A stretch of 33,821 nt of DNA from an uncultured Eubacteriales bacterium. GTDB lineage: Bacteria > Bacillota > Clostridia > Oscillospirales > Acutalibacteraceae. How positions within the stretch are numbered: the stretch's first letter is position 1; each line of letters opens with the position of its first letter. The translations under genes and the position numbers were made by a program. The DNA is taken from assembly GCA_934636435.1 (NCBI GenBank), contig CAKUAQ010000022.1, forward strand, positions 1 through 33,821. The letters run 5' to 3'. The notes beneath the pieces were generated by a model that saw only the letters and a program-made list of their open reading frames with translations, was not told the DNA's origin and ran no database searches. This document shows, piece after piece, positions 7,370 through 15,285 of this stretch.

Positions 7370-8083
7370 ATGCTGACCATTGCCGTATGCGACGACAACC
7401 GGGATTCTCTTCACGCGGCCGCCGGGTGCATCCACCGCTGGGCGGAGGAGAGCGGCGTTCCCGTGACGGTGCATACCTATGACGACGGGGACAGCCTGCT
7501 GGATGCCGCCCATACGACCCACCACGATTTGATCTTTCTGGACATTCTCATGCCTCTGCTCAACGGCTTGGACACCGCCCGGGAGCTGCGCCGGGTCGAT
7601 GCCGCCGCCCGCATCGTGTTTCTGACCTCTTCGCCGGAGTTTGCGCTGGAATCCTATGCGGTCAAGGCACAGGGCTATATCCTCAAGCCCGTCACCGAAG
7701 AAAAGCTGTGGGAGGCGCTGGAGGATTGTGTCGCCGCTGTGCGCAAGGAGCCGGAGACGATTCTGCTGAAAACCCCCTTCGGGTATCAGAAGCTGTATCT
7801 GCACCATATCGAATACGCCGAGGCGCAGAATAAGCGGGTGATATTCTTCCTGAAGGACGGCACCGCGGTGGAGACCGCCGAGCCGCTGTATTCCTTCGAG
7901 GATAAGCTGACGCCGGACAACGGATTTTTCAAGTGTCACCGCAGCTATTTCGTGTATATGCCGGGGGTGGCGAGCTTCAGCAGCACCCAGATCGTCACCA
8001 ACGCCAACGGGCGGGTGCCCATCGCCCGGGGCTATGCCCGGGCGTTCAAGGAAGCCTATTTTTCCTTCATGTTCGGAGAATAA
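7370..8083 (+). CDS. LytTR-family response regulator (AgrA/LytR type)
   Basis: A cytoplasmic two-component response regulator of 237 residues, the family's usual size. The start at 7370 is set by GGAGGA 6 nt upstream; an earlier in-frame start would fall inside the promoter. The N-terminal receiver domain has the acidic pocket CDDN (Asp8, Asp9), the phosphoacceptor Asp58 in FLDILMP, the switch FLTSS and the conserved Lys in LKPV. The C-terminal LytTR DNA-binding domain (about 135-237) contains the typical FFKCHRSYFVY block. The kinase gene follows after 12 bp. The likely target is the divergent surface-protein promoter and its own promoter, because the 21-bp-spaced direct repeats lie between them; this is inference. 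LytTR regulators often control surface, virulence or competence genes. Confidence 0.93.
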   Translation: MLTIAVCDDNRDSLHAAAGCIHRWAEESGVPVTVHTYDDGDSLLDAAHTTHHDLIFLDILMPLLNGLDTARELRRVDAAARIVFLTSSPEFALESYAVKAQGYILKPVTEEKLWEALEDCVAAVRKEPETILLKTPFGYQKLYLHHIEYAEAQNKRVIFFLKDGTAVETAEPLYSFEDKLTPDNGFFKCHRSYFVYMPGVASFSSTQIVTNANGRVPIARGYARAFKEAYFSFMFGE

Positions 8084-8095
8084 AGGGGTGGGACG

Positions 8096-9364
8096 ATGCT
8101 GTTGCCGGCTTTAAGCGTAGTGCACAACGCCACTACCCTGCTATTCGGCGTGTATATTTCGGCGGCGTTTCTGGGTATCCGGATGAATCGGAAGAACGGC
8201 GGCAGACTGCTGCTCTTTTCTCTGGCGGTGGGGGCGGTAGACATCCTGTCCTATGCGCTGCTGGGGACGGATGGTACCCAAAAGGTCTATCCGCTCATTG
8301 TCCACATACCGCTGGTGCTGTTCCTGTCTTTTTACTATAAATATAAGCCTGCGCTGGCCGCCCTGTCGGTGCTGACGGCGTATCTGTGCTGTCAGATCAG
8401 CAACTGGTTGGGGCTGCTGGCCATGACCGTGACCGGCTCGGAGTACGTTTATTATGCCGTGCGTATCGCCGTGACCGGTATCGCCTTTGTGCTGCTTATC
8501 CGGTATGTATCCGGTGCCACCGCCACCCTGCTGGAAAAGCCCACAAAATCTCTGCTGATATTCGCCATGGTGCCTTTTATGTACTATGTGTTTGATTATG
8601 TGGCCGGGGTGTACACGGGGCTGCTGTATGCGGGGACACGGGTGGTGACGGAATTTCTGGGATTCGTGCTGTGTCTGTTTTATATCCTCTTTATCTTCCT
8701 CTATTTCCGCCAGTATGAGGAAAAGAATCAGGCCGAGCAGCGCAACCGGCTCCTGAAAATGCAGCAGGTGCAGACCGCCAAGGAGATCGAGGCCATCCGC
8801 CGCTCCAAGCGGGAGGTCTCCATTTTGCGCCACGATATGCGCCATTTCCTCAGCAGCCTGTCGGTGCTCATCGAGAAAGGGGAGAATGAGAAGGCGCAGG
8901 AGTATATCCACGAGATCATCGCCTCGGTGGATAACACCGTCCGCCACCGCTATTGCGCCAACGAGACCGTGAACATGATCCTCTCCAGCTATGAGCGCAC
9001 CATGGAGGAGAACGGCATTGCCCTGCGGTATACCCTGCAGCTCTCCGAGACGCTGCCCCTGTCGGATGTGGATATCACCTCGGTGCTGTCCAATGCCATC
9101 GAGAATGCCATCCACGCGGTACTGCCGCTGGAAAAGGAACGGCGGATCATCGAACTGACCGCCGCCGAAAAGAACGGAAAAATTCTGCTCTCGGTGGCCA
9201 ATCCGTATAGCCAAAAGCCCAAAATGTCCGACGGTATGCCCGTCACCGAGGATAAACAGCACGGCTTCGGCACCCAGAGCATCCGGTATACGGTGGAGAG
9301 CCATAACGGCAGCTGCCGCTTCTCCGTAACGGACGAGCGGTTTCTGCTGCAGATCATCGTGTGA
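8096..9364 (+). CDS. GHKL-domain sensor histidine kinase (AgrC-like)
   Basis: Membrane sensor kinase paired with the LytTR regulator just upstream. The 422-residue protein has an N-terminal half of about six to seven membrane segments (to about residue 205), a cytoplasmic linker coiled coil (EEKNQAEQRNRLLKMQQVQ), the phospho-accepting His246 in LRHDMRHF, and a GHKL ATPase domain with the N-box NAIENAI (Asn333, Asn337) and a late GFGTQSI G-box. This is the layout of AgrC-type peptide sensors, but no AgrD/AgrB-like peptide or processing gene is visible here, so the signal is unknown. The ribosome binding site is GGGGTGGGA. A terminator follows 4 bp after the stop, closing the two-gene operon. 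Confidence 0.92.
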   Translation: MLLPALSVVHNATTLLFGVYISAAFLGIRMNRKNGGRLLLFSLAVGAVDILSYALLGTDGTQKVYPLIVHIPLVLFLSFYYKYKPALAALSVLTAYLCCQISNWLGLLAMTVTGSEYVYYAVRIAVTGIAFVLLIRYVSGATATLLEKPTKSLLIFAMVPFMYYVFDYVAGVYTGLLYAGTRVVTEFLGFVLCLFYILFIFLYFRQYEEKNQAEQRNRLLKMQQVQTAKEIEAIRRSKREVSILRHDMRHFLSSLSVLIEKGENEKAQEYIHEIIASVDNTVRHRYCANETVNMILSSYERTMEENGIALRYTLQLSETLPLSDVDITSVLSNAIENAIHAVLPLEKERRIIELTAAEKNGKILLSVANPYSQKPKMSDGMPVTEDKQHGFGTQSIRYTVESHNGSCRFSVTDERFLLQIIV

Positions 9365-9368
9365 CTGC

Positions 9369-9401
9369 GCGCCCCCTTGAGCCTGTGGCTCAAGGGGGCG
9401 C
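9369..9401 (+). terminator. Terminator hairpin of the two-component operon
   Basis: A perfect 15-bp stem (9369-9383 with 9387-9401) and TGT loop directly after the kinase stop codon. The trailing T run is weak (TGTTCTGT), but the position and stem strength support it. Confidence 0.75.
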
Positions 9402-9579
9402 TGTTCTGTACGGCGTGGGCAGGAGGTTTTAATCTGCTTGCTTCAGCGATCAACGGGGCGGCCGAAACCGGGCGCTGCAACAAGAATTCTGTCTGAAGGA
9501 CAAAAAATTTCCGAAAAGCTGTAACAATCCGATCAAAAAGCGGAATATACTTATTGAAAGACCTTTGGAGGAGATGTGT

Positions 9580-9696
9580 ATGGAGGATCGGCAGATCATT
9601 GAATTGTGTACAAAAAGCGGTATATAGAGATGTTACGACAGAAAATATCGGGTATGGCTGCCATGCACCTTGACAGGCGAAAGTGCTTAAGATGGC
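9580..9696 (+). pseudogene. Probable remnant of a sigma-70/ECF sigma factor gene
   Basis: After a well-placed GGAGGAG (9567-9573) an ATG begins MEDRQIIELCTKSGI and is stopped by TAG at 9625-9627. In the same frame RCYDRKYRVW and LTGESA follow, with another stop. This order resembles the start of small Clostridia sigma factors (MxDxxIIELY, DRKYG, then an NIL-x-DAEE block). Upstream are TATACT (9546-9551) and a GTAAC element (9521-9525) reminiscent of ECF -35 boxes. The remainder of a sigma gene is gone: the SPFH promoter follows within 70 bp. Only about 40 residues can be compared, so a short peptide gene or chance is possible. Confidence 0.42.
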
Positions 9697-9756
9697 TTGC
9701 GGCATTTTATGCCCCCTTTGCTGCGGTTTTCGCGGGGAAAATATTGCGCCCGGCTC

Positions 9757-9785
9757 TTTACAGCGGATGCGTGGTCTGGTATAAT
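9757..9785 (+). promoter_or_regulatory. Sigma-A promoter of the SPFH gene
   Basis: TTTACA (9757-9762), 17-nt spacer, TATAAT (9780-9785), followed after 16 nt by AAGGAG and the start codon. Confidence 0.82.
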
Positions 9786-9816
9786 AAGGACAGTAATAAA
9801 AAAGGAGCTGTTCACC

Positions 9817-10767
9817 ATGGAATACGCGCTGATCGGTCTGTTGATCCTGATTTTGCTGATCATCCTGTGCAATATCAAGATCGTTCCCCAATCCTCCCAG
9901 TATGTGATTGAGTTTTTGGGTAAGTACAAAACCACCTGGAGTGCCGGCTTGCATATCAAGGTGCCGCTGCTGGAAAAAATCTCCAAGAAGATTACCTTAA
10001 AGGAGCAGGTGCTGGATTCCCCGCCCCAGCCGGTGATCACCAAGGATAACGTCACCATGCAGATCGACACGGTGGTGTATTTCCGCATTTTTGATGCCAA
10101 GCTGTATACCTATGGCGTGGTGAATCCCATCAATGCGCTGGCCAACCTGACCGCCACCACCCTGCGGAATATCGTGGGTGAGATGGAGCTGGACGGCACC
10201 CTCACCTCCCGGGACACCATCAACGGGAAGATGACCGCCATTCTGGATGAAGCCACCGACCAGTGGGGTATGAAGGTGTCCCGTGTGGAGTTGAAGAACA
10301 TCATTCCGCCCGCCGAGATCCAGTCCGCTATGGAGAAGCAGATGAAGGCGGAGCGGGATCGCCGGGAAACGCTGCTGCAGGCCGAGGGGCACAAGGCGGC
10401 TGCCATCACCCGCGCCGAGGGCGACAAGATGGCCATGATTCTGGCGGCCGAGGGCGAGCGGGATGCCCGGATCGCCCGGGCCGAGGGCGAGGCGAAGGCG
10501 CTGCTGCTGGCCAAGCAGGCCGAAGCGGACGGTATCCGTGCCATCCGGGAAGCCGGCGCCGACGCGTCGGTGCTGGAGCTGAAAAAGTACGAGGCGCTGG
10601 TGCAGATGAGCAACGGCACCGCCGCCAAGCTGATCATCCCCACCGATGCGGTCAGCACCGCCACCCGCAGTGTGCTGTTCAGCGAGACCTCCGGGCTGGG
10701 GGATGTGACCCATTCCGCGCCCAAGCCGGTGACGCCGCCGAAGGCCGATCCCTGCTGTGACGATTGA
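9817..10767 (+). CDS. SPFH/Band 7 (stomatin-like) membrane protein
   Basis: A membrane-organising protein of the stomatin/HflK class, 316 residues, expected to oligomerise at the cytoplasmic membrane. The start at 9817 follows AAGGAG by 9 nt. Residues 4-20 form one N-terminal membrane helix; the SPFH domain covers about 22-200 with the typical VPQSSQYVIEFLGKY and KDNVTMQIDTVVYFRI blocks. A charged, Ala/Glu-rich coiled coil follows (about 178-255, with repeated RAEG motifs), then a loose tail ending in CC. Bacterial stomatins are usually next to an NfeD-type partner; none is visible here. It is monocistronic: strong promoter upstream, strong terminator downstream. Confidence 0.92.
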   Translation: MEYALIGLLILILLIILCNIKIVPQSSQYVIEFLGKYKTTWSAGLHIKVPLLEKISKKITLKEQVLDSPPQPVITKDNVTMQIDTVVYFRIFDAKLYTYGVVNPINALANLTATTLRNIVGEMELDGTLTSRDTINGKMTAILDEATDQWGMKVSRVELKNIIPPAEIQSAMEKQMKAERDRRETLLQAEGHKAAAITRAEGDKMAMILAAEGERDARIARAEGEAKALLLAKQAEADGIRAIREAGADASVLELKKYEALVQMSNGTAAKLIIPTDAVSTATRSVLFSETSGLGDVTHSAPKPVTPPKADPCCDD

Positions 10768-10777
10768 ACGATTGTAA

Positions 10778-10855
10778 AAAAGGATCCGGTTCCCCGCATC
10801 CGCAGGGAACCGGATCCTTTTCGGTATGGGGAAAAGCCGGCTCTTTCCCATACCG
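10778..10855 (+). terminator. Double terminator after the SPFH gene
   Basis: A 17-bp perfect stem (10778-10794 with 10805-10821) starting in an A run and ending in TTTT is followed at once by a second hairpin (10822-10855, arms CGGTATGGG and CCCATACCG). The first has classic bidirectional intrinsic terminator form. Confidence 0.88.
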
Positions 10856-11155
10856 GGGGACTGTCTGAAAAGCGCCGGGTCCGGAACCACCGTTTCCGTG
10901 TGTTGGAAAGGATGTAGTGCGCTTTGGGGGATGGGGCGGCCTTTTTTACTGGCTCTCCTGCTGTTTTCCGGGAGTGCTTAGGGACGATAAATAAAACGCC
11001 GTTGGCCTGCAAAGGACAACGGCGTTTTCATAAGGATCATTGGCCATCTGCCACGAGTACGCACAGAGTATCGGTTTTTGCGTCGTGCGCGTCTCTCGGA
11101 CTACCGAGCTCACACCGATGCGACGGCACACTGTATCGGTGTGAGCAAACCGGCG
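10856..11155. other. Intergenic region with two terminator-type hairpins (nfn side)
   Basis: No gene was found. Two strong inverted repeats face the end of the nfn operon: a 12-bp stem at 11108-11119/11135-11146 without a T run, and an intrinsic terminator at 10993-11028. The part at 10856-10990 has no recognisable structure. Confidence 0.5.
10993..11028 (-). terminator. Terminator of the nfn operon
   Basis: A perfect 12-bp stem AAAACGCCGTTG/CAACGGCGTTTT (10993-11004 and 11017-11028); on the minus strand it runs on into TTTTATTTAT. It is about 130 bp past the nfnB stop, and could also catch plus-strand transcripts. Confidence 0.78.
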
Positions 11156-12565
11156 TTACTTCCGGCTCAGATACTCGTCGATAGCCTTGGCGGCGGTTTT
11201 ACCCGCGCCCATGGCCAGAATCACCGTGGCAGCACCGGTGACGGCATCGCCGCCGGCATAGACGCCCTCCCGGGAGGTAAGCCCGGTCTCCTCCTCCACC
11301 ACGATGCCGCCCCATTTCTGGGTTTCCAGACCGGCGGTGGTATTCTTGATGAGGGGGTTCGGGGAGGTGCCCAGCGCCATGATGACGCAGTCCGCTTCCA
11401 GAATATGCTCGCTGCCCGGCACCTCCACCGGACGGCGGCGTCCCTTTTCATCCGGCTCGCCCAGCTCCATACGGATGCACTCCACGGCTTTCACGCAGCC
11501 GTTCTTGGGATCCCGGGGATCGTCCGGATTCTCATAGCCGATAATGCGGGTGGGATTATGGAGGAGCTTAAACTCAATGCCCTCCTCCATGGCGTGCTCC
11601 ACTTCCTCTTTCCGGGCGGGCAGCTCCTCCATGGAGCGGCGGTAGACCACCGTCACGTCGCCGCCCAGACGCAGCGCCGTGCGGGCGGCATCCATGGCCA
11701 CATTGCCGCCGCCGACCACGATCACCTTGCCGCCTTTCATAATGGGGGTGTCGGCGTCGTCCCGATAGGCTTTCATCAGGTTGCTGCGGGTGAGAAACTC
11801 GTTGGCGGAATAGACACCCTTCAGCCCCTCGCCGTCGATACCCATAAACATGGGCAGACCCGCGCCGGAGCCGATGAACACCGCCTCAAAGCCGTCCTCA
11901 AACAGCTCGTCGACGGTGAGGGTCTTGCCGATGACCACATTGGTCTCCACATCCACCCCCAGCTCCTTGAGGGATTCCACTTCCTTCGCCACGATGGACT
12001 TGGGCAGACGGAACTCGGGGATGCCGTAGACCAGCACGCCGCCGGCGGTGTGCAGCGCCTCGTAAACGGTGACGGCGTAGCCCTTTTTCGCCAGATCGCC
12101 GGCGCAGGTCAGCCCGGAGGGACCGGAGCCCACCACGGCGACCTTGTGCCCGTTGGAGGCAGGCTTCTGCGCCGGCGCCTCGGCGTGGGCATTGTGCCAG
12201 TCTGCCACAAACCGCTCCAGGCGGCCGATGCCCACCGGCTCGAACTTGATGCCCAGTGTGCAATGACATTCACACTGAGACTCCTGCGGACACACCCGTC
12301 CGCAGACGGCGGGCAGGGAGGAGGAACGGGCGATCACCTGATAGGCGCCCTCGAAATCTCCCTCTTTAATCCGGCTGATGAAATCCGGTATCTCAATATT
12401 CACCGGGCAGCCGTTGACGCAGGGACGATTTTTACAGTTGAGACAGCGGTTGGCCTCCTCCACGGCGATCTCCGGGGTATAGCCCAGCGCCACCTCGTCG
12501 AAATTCCCGGCACGCACATGGGCGTCCTGGGTGGGCATTTCATGCTTCTTAGGATCAATTGCCAT
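11156..12565 (-). CDS. nfnB: NADH-dependent ferredoxin:NADP+ oxidoreductase, large subunit NfnB
   Basis: The large subunit of the electron-bifurcating transhydrogenase that couples reduced ferredoxin and NADH to NADP+ reduction in the cytoplasm. The 469-residue, GltD-like protein has an N-terminal region with Cys clusters for two 4Fe-4S centres (CLNCKNRPC at Cys41-49, Cys53; then Cys88, Cys92, Cys98), an FAD-binding GSGPSG (146-151) and an NADP-binding GGGNVA (285-290) followed by VVYRRSMEELPA. Taken alone it could be called a glutamate synthase small chain, but no GltB is present. It follows the PyrK-like subunit by 15 bp, which is the NfnA-NfnB arrangement. The start ATG has GGAGG 10 nt upstream. 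Confidence 0.88.
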   Translation of the reverse strand: MAIDPKKHEMPTQDAHVRAGNFDEVALGYTPEIAVEEANRCLNCKNRPCVNGCPVNIEIPDFISRIKEGDFEGAYQVIARSSSLPAVCGRVCPQESQCECHCTLGIKFEPVGIGRLERFVADWHNAHAEAPAQKPASNGHKVAVVGSGPSGLTCAGDLAKKGYAVTVYEALHTAGGVLVYGIPEFRLPKSIVAKEVESLKELGVDVETNVVIGKTLTVDELFEDGFEAVFIGSGAGLPMFMGIDGEGLKGVYSANEFLTRSNLMKAYRDDADTPIMKGGKVIVVGGGNVAMDAARTALRLGGDVTVVYRRSMEELPARKEEVEHAMEEGIEFKLLHNPTRIIGYENPDDPRDPKNGCVKAVECIRMELGEPDEKGRRRPVEVPGSEHILEADCVIMALGTSPNPLIKNTTAGLETQKWGGIVVEEETGLTSREGVYAGGDAVTGAATVILAMGAGKTAAKAIDEYLSRK

Positions 12566-12580
12566 GACGCTCTTACCTCC

Positions 12581-13429
12581 TTACGCCTTTTTGAACAGAT
12601 TGCAGGTTTCTTCGTAGGCGTGCCGCTCGAACCCGGCATACATCCGGCCGCGGGACATGGCCTCGTCGAAATCCACCTCATAGCCGTTGAAATCGGGACC
12701 GTCCACGCAGGCAAACTGCACCAGCTTTTTTCCGTCCCGATGGAGGGTCAGCCGGCAGCCGCCGCACATACCGGTGCCGTCGATCATAATGGGGTTCATG
12801 GACACCGTCACCGGCACACCGAAAGGCTTGGCCGCCGCCACCACGAATTTCATCATGATCAGCGGACCGATGGTGATGATCTCATCAAAGGTCTCTCCCG
12901 CCTCCAGCATCTCCTTCAGCGGGACGGTGACATTTCCCTGCCGCCCATAGGTGCCGTCGTCGGTCATCAGCACCAGCCGGTCGGAGCAGGCTTTGAACTC
13001 GTCCTCCAAAATCACGATATCCTTGCTGCGGAAACCGATGATGGAGGTGACCTCCGCCCCCATTTTATGCAGTTCCTCCGCAATGGGCATGGCGATGGCG
13101 CAGCCCACGCCGCCGCCCACGATGCAGACCTTTTTCAGCCCCTCCACCTTGGTGGCAACTCCCAGCGGGCCGACAAAATCCTGAATGCAGTCGCCCGCCT
13201 CCTTGTGGTTGAGCTTTTCCGTGGTGGCGCCCACGATCTGGAAAATGATCTTCACGGTGCCTTCCTCGGGGTTGCAGCCGGCGACGGTCAGAGGAATACG
13301 TTCCCCTTCCTCATCCACCCGCAGGATGATGAACTGACCGGGGCGGGCCTTTTTCGCCACCAGCGGAGCTTCGATCTCCATCTGGGTGACGGTGGGGTTC
13401 AGCACCCGCTTGCGCACGATCTTATACAT
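12581..13429 (-). CDS. nfnA: NADH-dependent ferredoxin:NADP+ oxidoreductase, small subunit NfnA
   Basis: The FAD/NAD-binding subunit of NfnAB, related to the dihydroorotate dehydrogenase electron-transfer subunit PyrK, 282 residues. The N-terminal ferredoxin-reductase beta barrel (RPGQFIILR) binds FAD, VCIVGGGVGCAIAMP (101-115) is the NAD site, and the C-terminus has Cys222, Cys225 and Cys241 (MCGGC and FACVDGPD) for a 2Fe-2S cluster, with Asp217 as a possible fourth ligand, as reported for NfnAB of Thermotoga. It is first in the operon, with a TTCACA-17-TACAAT promoter. PyrK itself is excluded because pyrD is absent and nfnB follows directly. Confidence 0.88.
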   Translation of the reverse strand: MYKIVRKRVLNPTVTQMEIEAPLVAKKARPGQFIILRVDEEGERIPLTVAGCNPEEGTVKIIFQIVGATTEKLNHKEAGDCIQDFVGPLGVATKVEGLKKVCIVGGGVGCAIAMPIAEELHKMGAEVTSIIGFRSKDIVILEDEFKACSDRLVLMTDDGTYGRQGNVTVPLKEMLEAGETFDEIITIGPLIMMKFVVAAAKPFGVPVTVSMNPIMIDGTGMCGGCRLTLHRDGKKLVQFACVDGPDFNGYEVDFDEAMSRGRMYAGFERHAYEETCNLFKKA

Positions 13430-13512
13430 ACGTTTACACGCTCCTTATCCACAAAATCAAACAACGCGACGGAAATCGGGCGTACCCGCCCGTTTCCGAT
13501 GCGGTCGCACTC

Positions 13513-13541
13513 ATTGTACCATAAAACGACCCGGTTGTGAA
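13513..13541 (-). promoter_or_regulatory. Sigma-A promoter of nfnAB
   Basis: On the minus strand TTCACA (13536-13541), 17-nt spacer, TACAAT (13513-13518). The leader to the nfnA ATG is about 77 nt. Confidence 0.75.
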
Positions 13542-13577
13542 TACCCTAAAACCGTTCCCGGCGGAAATTTCCTGCGA

Positions 13578-13612
13578 AAAAGCCGCCGGACCAATCGTAT
13601 CCGGCGGCTTTT
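13578..13612 (-). terminator. Terminator of the alcohol dehydrogenase gene
   Basis: A 13-bp stem AAAAGCCGCCGGA/TCCGGCGGCTTTT (13578-13590 and 13600-13612), with T5 on the minus strand, about 60 bp after the gene's stop codon. It also works in the opposite sense. Confidence 0.85.
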
Positions 13613-13674
13613 CACAGTCGCTTATGCACCGACCGGTAGTTCAGCCGGGCTCTTCCGTCGGGAGGGGAGGCTGC

Positions 13675-14892
13675 TTAGAAATCCACCTCGGTGTCGTAGT
13701 AGCAGCACTTGAGCAGCTTCTCCATCTCCTCCACGCTGGGCTGGCGGGGGTTGGAGCCGGTGCAGGCATCCGCCAGAGCATTGACGGCGATGTCGTGCAC
13801 CCGCGCCAGGAACACATCCTCCGGCACAAAGCCCTGCTCCGCCGGGAAGCTGTCCGCGCCGTAGTGGCCGATGCAGTGGGGGATGTTCAGCGCGTCGTTC
13901 ATGCCGCGCAGATACTCGATCAGGTTGCGGATCTTCTCCTCGGTGGTGTCGCCGCCCAGACCCATGTAGTCCGCGATGGTGGCATACCGCTTGGCCGCCG
14001 TCTCATCCTTGGCGTTGAAGGCGATGACCTTGGGCAGATACATGGCGTTGGCCGCGCCGTGGATGATGTGGGCACCGTAATCGGCGAAGGCTGCACCGGT
14101 CTTATGCGCCATGGAGTGGACGATGCCCAGCAGCGCGTTGGAGAACGCCATGCCCGCCAGGCACTGGGCATTGTGCATGGTGTCCCGCTTGGCCATATCG
14201 CCGTTGTAGGAATCCACCAGATCGTTCTGGATCATGCGGATGGCATACAGCGCCAGCGGATCGGTATAGTCGCAGTTGGCGGTGGACACATAGGCCTCGA
14301 TGGCGTGGGTCATAGCATCCATACCGGTGTGGGCCACCAGCTTCTTGGGCATGGTTTCCGCCAGATCCGGGTCGACGATGGCCACATCGGGGGTAATCTC
14401 AAAGTCCGCGATGGGGTACTTGATGCCCTTGGAATAATCGGTGATGATGGAGAAAGCCGTCACCTCGGTGGCGGTGCCGGAGGTGGAGGAAATGGCGCAG
14501 AAGTGAGCTTTCTTGCGTAGCTTCGGCAGGCCGAACACCTTGCACATATCCTCAAAGGTCACGTCCGGGTACTCATATTTGATCCACATGGCCTTGGCCG
14601 CGTCGATGGGGGAGCCGCCGCCCATAGCGATGATCCAGTCGGGCTGGAACTTCAGCATGGCCTCCGCGCCCTTCATGACCGTCTCCACAGAGGGGTCGGA
14701 CTCGATGCCCTCGAACAGCTCGACTTCCATGCCGGCCTCTTTCAGATATTCGACTGCTTTATCGAGAAATCCAAACCGCTTCATGGAGCCGCCGCCAACG
14801 CAGACCATCGCCCGCTTGCCTTCAAAGGTTTTCAGCGCTTCCAAAGAACCTTTACCGTGATACAGATCCCGGGGTAATGTAAAACGTGCCAT
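13675..14892 (-). CDS. Iron-containing alcohol dehydrogenase
   Basis: A group III Fe-dependent, probably NAD(P)H-linked, alcohol dehydrogenase that reduces aldehydes to alcohols in fermentation. It has 405 residues. The cofactor motif GGGSPIDAAK lies at 91-100; metal ligands match FucO: Asp192 and His196 (MDAMTHAIEAY), His259 in the HSMAH block with the catalytic-region His263, and His278 in HGAANAMYLP. It resembles single-domain butanol or ethanol dehydrogenases and the ADH half of AdhE. The start follows AAGGAGG by 7 nt. It is monocistronic with its own terminator. The leader carries a sequence close to the Rex operator, so control by the NADH/NAD ratio is likely (inference). The substrate cannot be fixed from sequence. 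Confidence 0.93.
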   Translation of the reverse strand: MARFTLPRDLYHGKGSLEALKTFEGKRAMVCVGGGSMKRFGFLDKAVEYLKEAGMEVELFEGIESDPSVETVMKGAEAMLKFQPDWIIAMGGGSPIDAAKAMWIKYEYPDVTFEDMCKVFGLPKLRKKAHFCAISSTSGTATEVTAFSIITDYSKGIKYPIADFEITPDVAIVDPDLAETMPKKLVAHTGMDAMTHAIEAYVSTANCDYTDPLALYAIRMIQNDLVDSYNGDMAKRDTMHNAQCLAGMAFSNALLGIVHSMAHKTGAAFADYGAHIIHGAANAMYLPKVIAFNAKDETAAKRYATIADYMGLGGDTTEEKIRNLIEYLRGMNDALNIPHCIGHYGADSFPAEQGFVPEDVFLARVHDIAVNALADACTGSNPRQPSVEEMEKLLKCCYYDTEVDF

Positions 14893-14913
14893 AGTTGTGT
14901 CCTCCTTAAGAGA

Positions 14914-14931
14914 TTGTTAAAAATTTCTCAA
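14914..14931 (-). promoter_or_regulatory. Probable Rex operator in the adh leader
   Basis: TTGTTAAAAATTTCTCAA matches the clostridial Rex pattern TTGTTAANNNNTTAACAA at 12 of 14 fixed positions. It lies between the predicted transcription start (about 14958) and the ribosome binding site, where bound Rex would block elongation. NADH-linked alcohol dehydrogenases are classic Rex targets. Confidence 0.6.
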
Positions 14932-15285
14932 TGGCAACCAGTCGGTTTCCATCTCGTTGCCCAGAGTATAACACAATTGCTTCCCGACGGGAATTGCCAA
15001 AAAATCATAGCGGGGTTGCAAAAATGTATATGCCTTTTGACGCTTTAATTTGGTGATATGCCACAAAGGGGGCGGCGGGGTGGCAGAGAGCACTTGCGCC
15101 CGTTTGCAGACTGTGGTATTCTGCCGACTGGGAGCAGGCGGGCGATGCGGCGGCGGATGAACCGGCGCAGCTGCCGTGCTTGCGGAGCACCGTTTTTCGG
15201 GTTTTGCCGTTCGGTGAGAAAAAATCGGAGCACAAGCGAGAGAAAACGGGGGACGGTGCGTTTAATGGGTGAAGGGGGGAGGGCA
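14932..15285. other. Divergent intergenic region between adh and the sigma gene
   Basis: On the minus strand TATACT (14965-14970) is the -10 for adh, without a good -35; beside it is the near-palindrome TTCCCGACGGGAA (14981-14993). On the plus strand TTGCGC (15094-15099), 17-nt spacer, TATTCT (15117-15122) is a moderate promoter for the sigma factor gene, leaving a leader of about 160 nt. No gene is seen. Confidence 0.45.

Noticed and set aside
11156..12565. GltD, small subunit of glutamate synthase
   Set aside because: Similar in sequence, but no GltB gene is present and the gene is joined to a PyrK-like partner, the NfnAB arrangement.
12581..13429. PyrK, dihydroorotate dehydrogenase electron-transfer subunit
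   Set aside because: No pyrD or other pyrimidine gene is nearby, and nfnB follows directly.
11078..13540. Plus-strand open frame of 820 codons across nfnAB
   Set aside because: The opposite strand has two complete, motif-rich enzymes with ribosome binding sites, promoter and terminator. The plus-strand frame has none of these and is rich in His, Gln and Gly from antisense reading.
15058..15285. N-terminal extension of the ECF sigma factor
   Set aside because: The extension is an Arg/Cys-rich translation of a promoter region; sigma region 2 begins just after the chosen start at 15286.
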